From JAVZGQ01 sp039000685 (lineage in GTDB: Archaea; Aenigmatarchaeota; Aenigmatarchaeia; CG10238-14; SCSR01), in the NCBI GenBank assembly GCA_039000685.1, contig JAWBNW010000014.1:1-14394 (forward strand): 14,394 nt of DNA, read 5' to 3'. Under the pieces are notes generated by a model. It saw only the letters and a list, made by a program, of their open reading frames with translations, searched no databases and had not been told where the DNA came from. Numbering within the stretch: position 1 is the stretch's first letter; every line of letters starts with the position of its first letter. The position numbers were made by a program, and so were the translations under genes. Below are positions 12,755 through 14,394 of the stretch, in pieces.

Positions 12755-13018
12755 TTAAATCAAGTGGTGAAGAATCCCAACTTTATCTATTTGTTTAGCT
12801 CTAAAGCCTTTGAAGCAACCATAACCAGCTATCGATCTTTCTACAGAAGTTTTTATCCCATATCCTCTCAGTCTGTTGCTCCTATAAAATTGATAGTATG
12901 TATCTGAATGCTCTTTCAAAATATTTACCGCTTTTTCTTCTCCAGCATAAACTAGCAAAAACAAAGTTGGTAAAGGATATATCAATATCAAAAAACCCTT
13001 TCTTAACTCTTCTAACAT
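12755..13018 (-). CDS. Small hypothetical protein with N-terminal hydrophobic segment
   Basis: An 87-residue protein between scpB (24 bases upstream) and the NFACT-R gene (32 bases downstream), all on the minus strand. Residues 8-26 (starting GFLILIYPLPTLFLLV) are hydrophobic enough for a membrane anchor. The rest is basic and polar, with tyrosines clustered at about 41-45 (TYYQFY) and the phrase RGYGIKTSVERSIAGYGCFKGF. I do not recognise a family. Tight spacing on both sides and a normal ATG at 13018 support a real gene, but it is short and the call rests mainly on context. Confidence 0.5.
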   Translation of the reverse strand: MLEELRKGFLILIYPLPTLFLLVYAGEEKAVNILKEHSDTYYQFYRSNRLRGYGIKTSVERSIAGYGCFKGFRAKQIDKVGILHHLI

Positions 13019-13042
13019 GATTTTTACTTAAAAAGAAAAGAT

Positions 13043-13537
13043 TTAAGCCTTCTTCTCAGCTTCGCTCAAGATCCTCTTTATCTCCTCGCTGCTCTTGCCG
13101 AAATATTTTTCAAAGTCTGGAGTGGTTGAGAGGAGCTTTGTTCTCCCAAATTTTTCGCTTTTAATCAATCCCTTTTCTTCTAAGCCAGTAATATAACCAT
13201 AGGCCTTGTTCCCTTGAACTTTAACGATTATTGACTGTTTGATAGGCTGCTTGGCAGCAACTATTGCTAAAGTCCTCATCATTCCGTCGCTCAAATCAGC
13301 AAAGGGGGCAAGCTTGGCAACTTTTTCTCTATATTCTTGTTTAACCCTTAGCTCAAACCCTTCTGGAGTTTCAATAAGCTCTATCCCGTGATCTTCTCTC
13401 TGGAGCTCAGCTTGAATCTTAAGCAAAAGCTTCTTGGCTTCTTCAGAGTTTACGTTCAAAATTTTCGAAATCTTTTCTATGCTCAAAGGTTTATCTGAAA
13501 CAAAAAGGGCGGCCTCGAGCAAAGCTTTTGTGTCCAT
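13043..13537 (-). CDS. scpB: ScpB, winged-helix subunit of the SMC complex
   Basis: A 164-residue ScpB that dimerises and binds the kleisin ScpA, regulating the SMC ATPase. The N-terminal winged helix starts with LLEAALFVSDKPLSIEKISK (6-25), the family's hallmark (the usual form is IEALLFASGEPLS...), with a strand pair HGIELIETPEGFELRV (about 50-65). The second winged helix includes MRTLAIVAAKQPIKQSIIVKVQG (about 87-109, matching the family's LSxxALETLAIIAYxQPITRxEIxxIRG) and GLIKSEKFGRTKLLSTTPDFEKYFG. Length is normal. It is the first gene of a leftward unit with the 87-residue hypothetical and the NFACT-R protein. The 187-base gap to the divergent ATP-cone gene holds its promoter. Confidence 0.92.
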   Translation of the reverse strand: MDTKALLEAALFVSDKPLSIEKISKILNVNSEEAKKLLLKIQAELQREDHGIELIETPEGFELRVKQEYREKVAKLAPFADLSDGMMRTLAIVAAKQPIKQSIIVKVQGNKAYGYITGLEEKGLIKSEKFGRTKLLSTTPDFEKYFGKSSEEIKRILSEAEKKA

Positions 13538-13724
13538 AGAATAAATTTAGCTTTGAAAATTGATAAAATTGAGTTTAAGAAAAATTTCCAAAATTCTTTT
13601 ATACTTTTCAATTTCCCGAGCTATCTTCTCCCTCAAACTAAATCCGCTTCATCGAAACTCGTGCTAAAAAACAAAACAATTTTAAATATTTTTGCATAGA
13701 ATCCCAAAATTTTAAAAGAGTTAA

Positions 13725-14394
13725 ATGGTCTTCGTCACAAAGTTCGATGGGAGAAAGCAACCCTTTGATAAAAGCAAGGTCATAAACACTTGTTTGAGGC
13801 TTCGTGCTAGCTTGGAGCAAGCCCAAGCTGTTGCCAACAAAATCGAGAAAGAAATTTACGACGGAATGCCGACAAAGAAAATCCTTAAAATGATTTTCAC
13901 CTATCTCAAGGATTTCAAGCCTGAAGTCAAGCACAGAATAGATTTGAGGGAAGCGATAAGCAGGCTCAGGCCAAAACCGGATTTTGAGATTTTTGTTGCT
14001 CTGCTCTTGAAAGAGTATGGTTATTCTGTCCAAACGAATCAGCTTGTCCCTGGTGAGTGTGTGACGCATGAAGTCGATGCTATTGCTATAAGGGGCACGG
14101 AAACTTTTTTCGTCGAAGTCAAGCACCATTTTCAACCACACACTTACACTGGAGTAGATGTTATGCTTGAGACACAGGCAAGGCTTGAAGATTTAAGAGA
14201 AGGTTTTAAGCTCGGAAGACATGGCTACAATTTTTCAAAAGCTTTGGTAATCTGCAACACGAAATTTTCTGAGCATGCTTTGATTTATGCTGAATGTAAA
14301 GGGATAGATTACATAGGATGGAAAGCACCAGCAGATGCCGGCCTGGAAGATATGGTAGAAGAAAAGAAGCTCTATCCGATAACCCTTTTGAAAA
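13725..14394 (+). CDS. ATP-cone domain fused to PD-(D/E)xK (Mrr-like) nuclease, 3' end beyond window
   Basis: The first 223 codons of a gene that runs off the window. Residues 1-90 are an ATP-cone: VTKFDGRKQPFDKSKVINTC at the start, the QAQAVANKIEKEI helix and the MPTKKILKMIF helix leading to RIDLREAISRL. ATP-cones bind ATP/dATP and regulate ribonucleotide reductases; here no reductase follows. From about 86 a restriction-endonuclease-like fold begins (DFEIFVALLLKEYGYSV), with D118 in HEVDAI and E131-x-K133 in FFVEVKHH forming the PD-(D/E)xK catalytic set; it continues with ALVICNTKFSEHALIYAECKGI, typical of Mrr-type domains. The ATG at 13725 follows AT-rich sequence (box near 13681-13690). 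The fusion suggests a nucleotide-controlled DNA nuclease, but the role is unknown. It is divergent from scpB. Confidence 0.88.
   Translation, partial: MVFVTKFDGRKQPFDKSKVINTCLRLRASLEQAQAVANKIEKEIYDGMPTKKILKMIFTYLKDFKPEVKHRIDLREAISRLRPKPDFEIFVALLLKEYGYSVQTNQLVPGECVTHEVDAIAIRGTETFFVEVKHHFQPHTYTGVDVMLETQARLEDLREGFKLGRHGYNFSKALVICNTKFSEHALIYAECKGIDYIGWKAPADAGLEDMVEEKKLYPITLLK

Noticed and set aside
13547..13636. Minus-strand TTG-start reading frame of 29 codons upstream of scpB, with a helical-looking REKIAREIEKYKRILEIF
   Set aside because: It is very short, has no ATG and occupies the presumed scpB promoter region; the helical look is common in AT-rich sequence.
13638..14141. Minus-strand ORF of 167 residues at the right end
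   Set aside because: It is antisense to the ATP-cone/nuclease gene, whose domains and catalytic residues are clear on the plus strand.

Overview
The window looks archaeal. It is AT-rich, has AT-rich TATA-like boxes about 23-30 bases before many start codons (leaderless or near-leaderless transcripts), carries a tRNA 3' segment without an encoded CCA, and holds gene families typical of archaea: a DUF5654-type membrane protein, a stand-alone NFACT-R protein, an ATP-cone/nuclease fusion and an intein with a LAGLIDADG endonuclease. The small proteins and compact layout fit a DPANN-like lineage, but that placement is a guess.

Region 1 (1-1030) is accessory-like. A 48-residue ribbon-helix-helix (RHH) protein is divergent from a two-motif LAGLIDADG homing endonuclease, with an inverted repeat around the shared promoter. 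Directly after the endonuclease stop lies a good tRNA 3' half (931-966) with no matching 5' half in the window. Either this is the 3' end of an intron-containing tRNA whose intron carries the endonuclease, or it is a tRNA fragment left by an integration event. Region 2 (1030-3012) has an orphan ORF, a DUF5654-like membrane protein and a glutamine synthetase (glnA).

Region 3 (3052-8717) is chromosome organisation. A small RHH gene overlaps smc by 4 bases. smc is interrupted at its Walker A motif by a 527-residue intein starting with Thr, and the spliced SMC is only about 828 residues with short coiled-coil arms. An opposite-strand hypothetical gene separates smc from scpA. scpB (13043-13537) lies further on, on the minus strand, so all three parts of an SMC-ScpA-ScpB complex are present but scattered.

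Region 4 (8712-12066) is mostly envelope-related: a four-helix membrane protein, MscL, a membrane-anchored putative metalloprotease with a metzincin-like HExxHxxGxxD motif, UppP, and two unrecognised soluble proteins. Region 5 (12087-14394) reads leftward as scpB, a small hypothetical and the NFACT-R protein. The window ends inside a rightward gene that fuses an ATP-cone to a PD-(D/E)xK nuclease domain.

The strongest candidates for something new are the RHH/endonuclease/tRNA arrangement at the left edge and the RHH-smc pair with its short-armed, intein-interrupted SMC.
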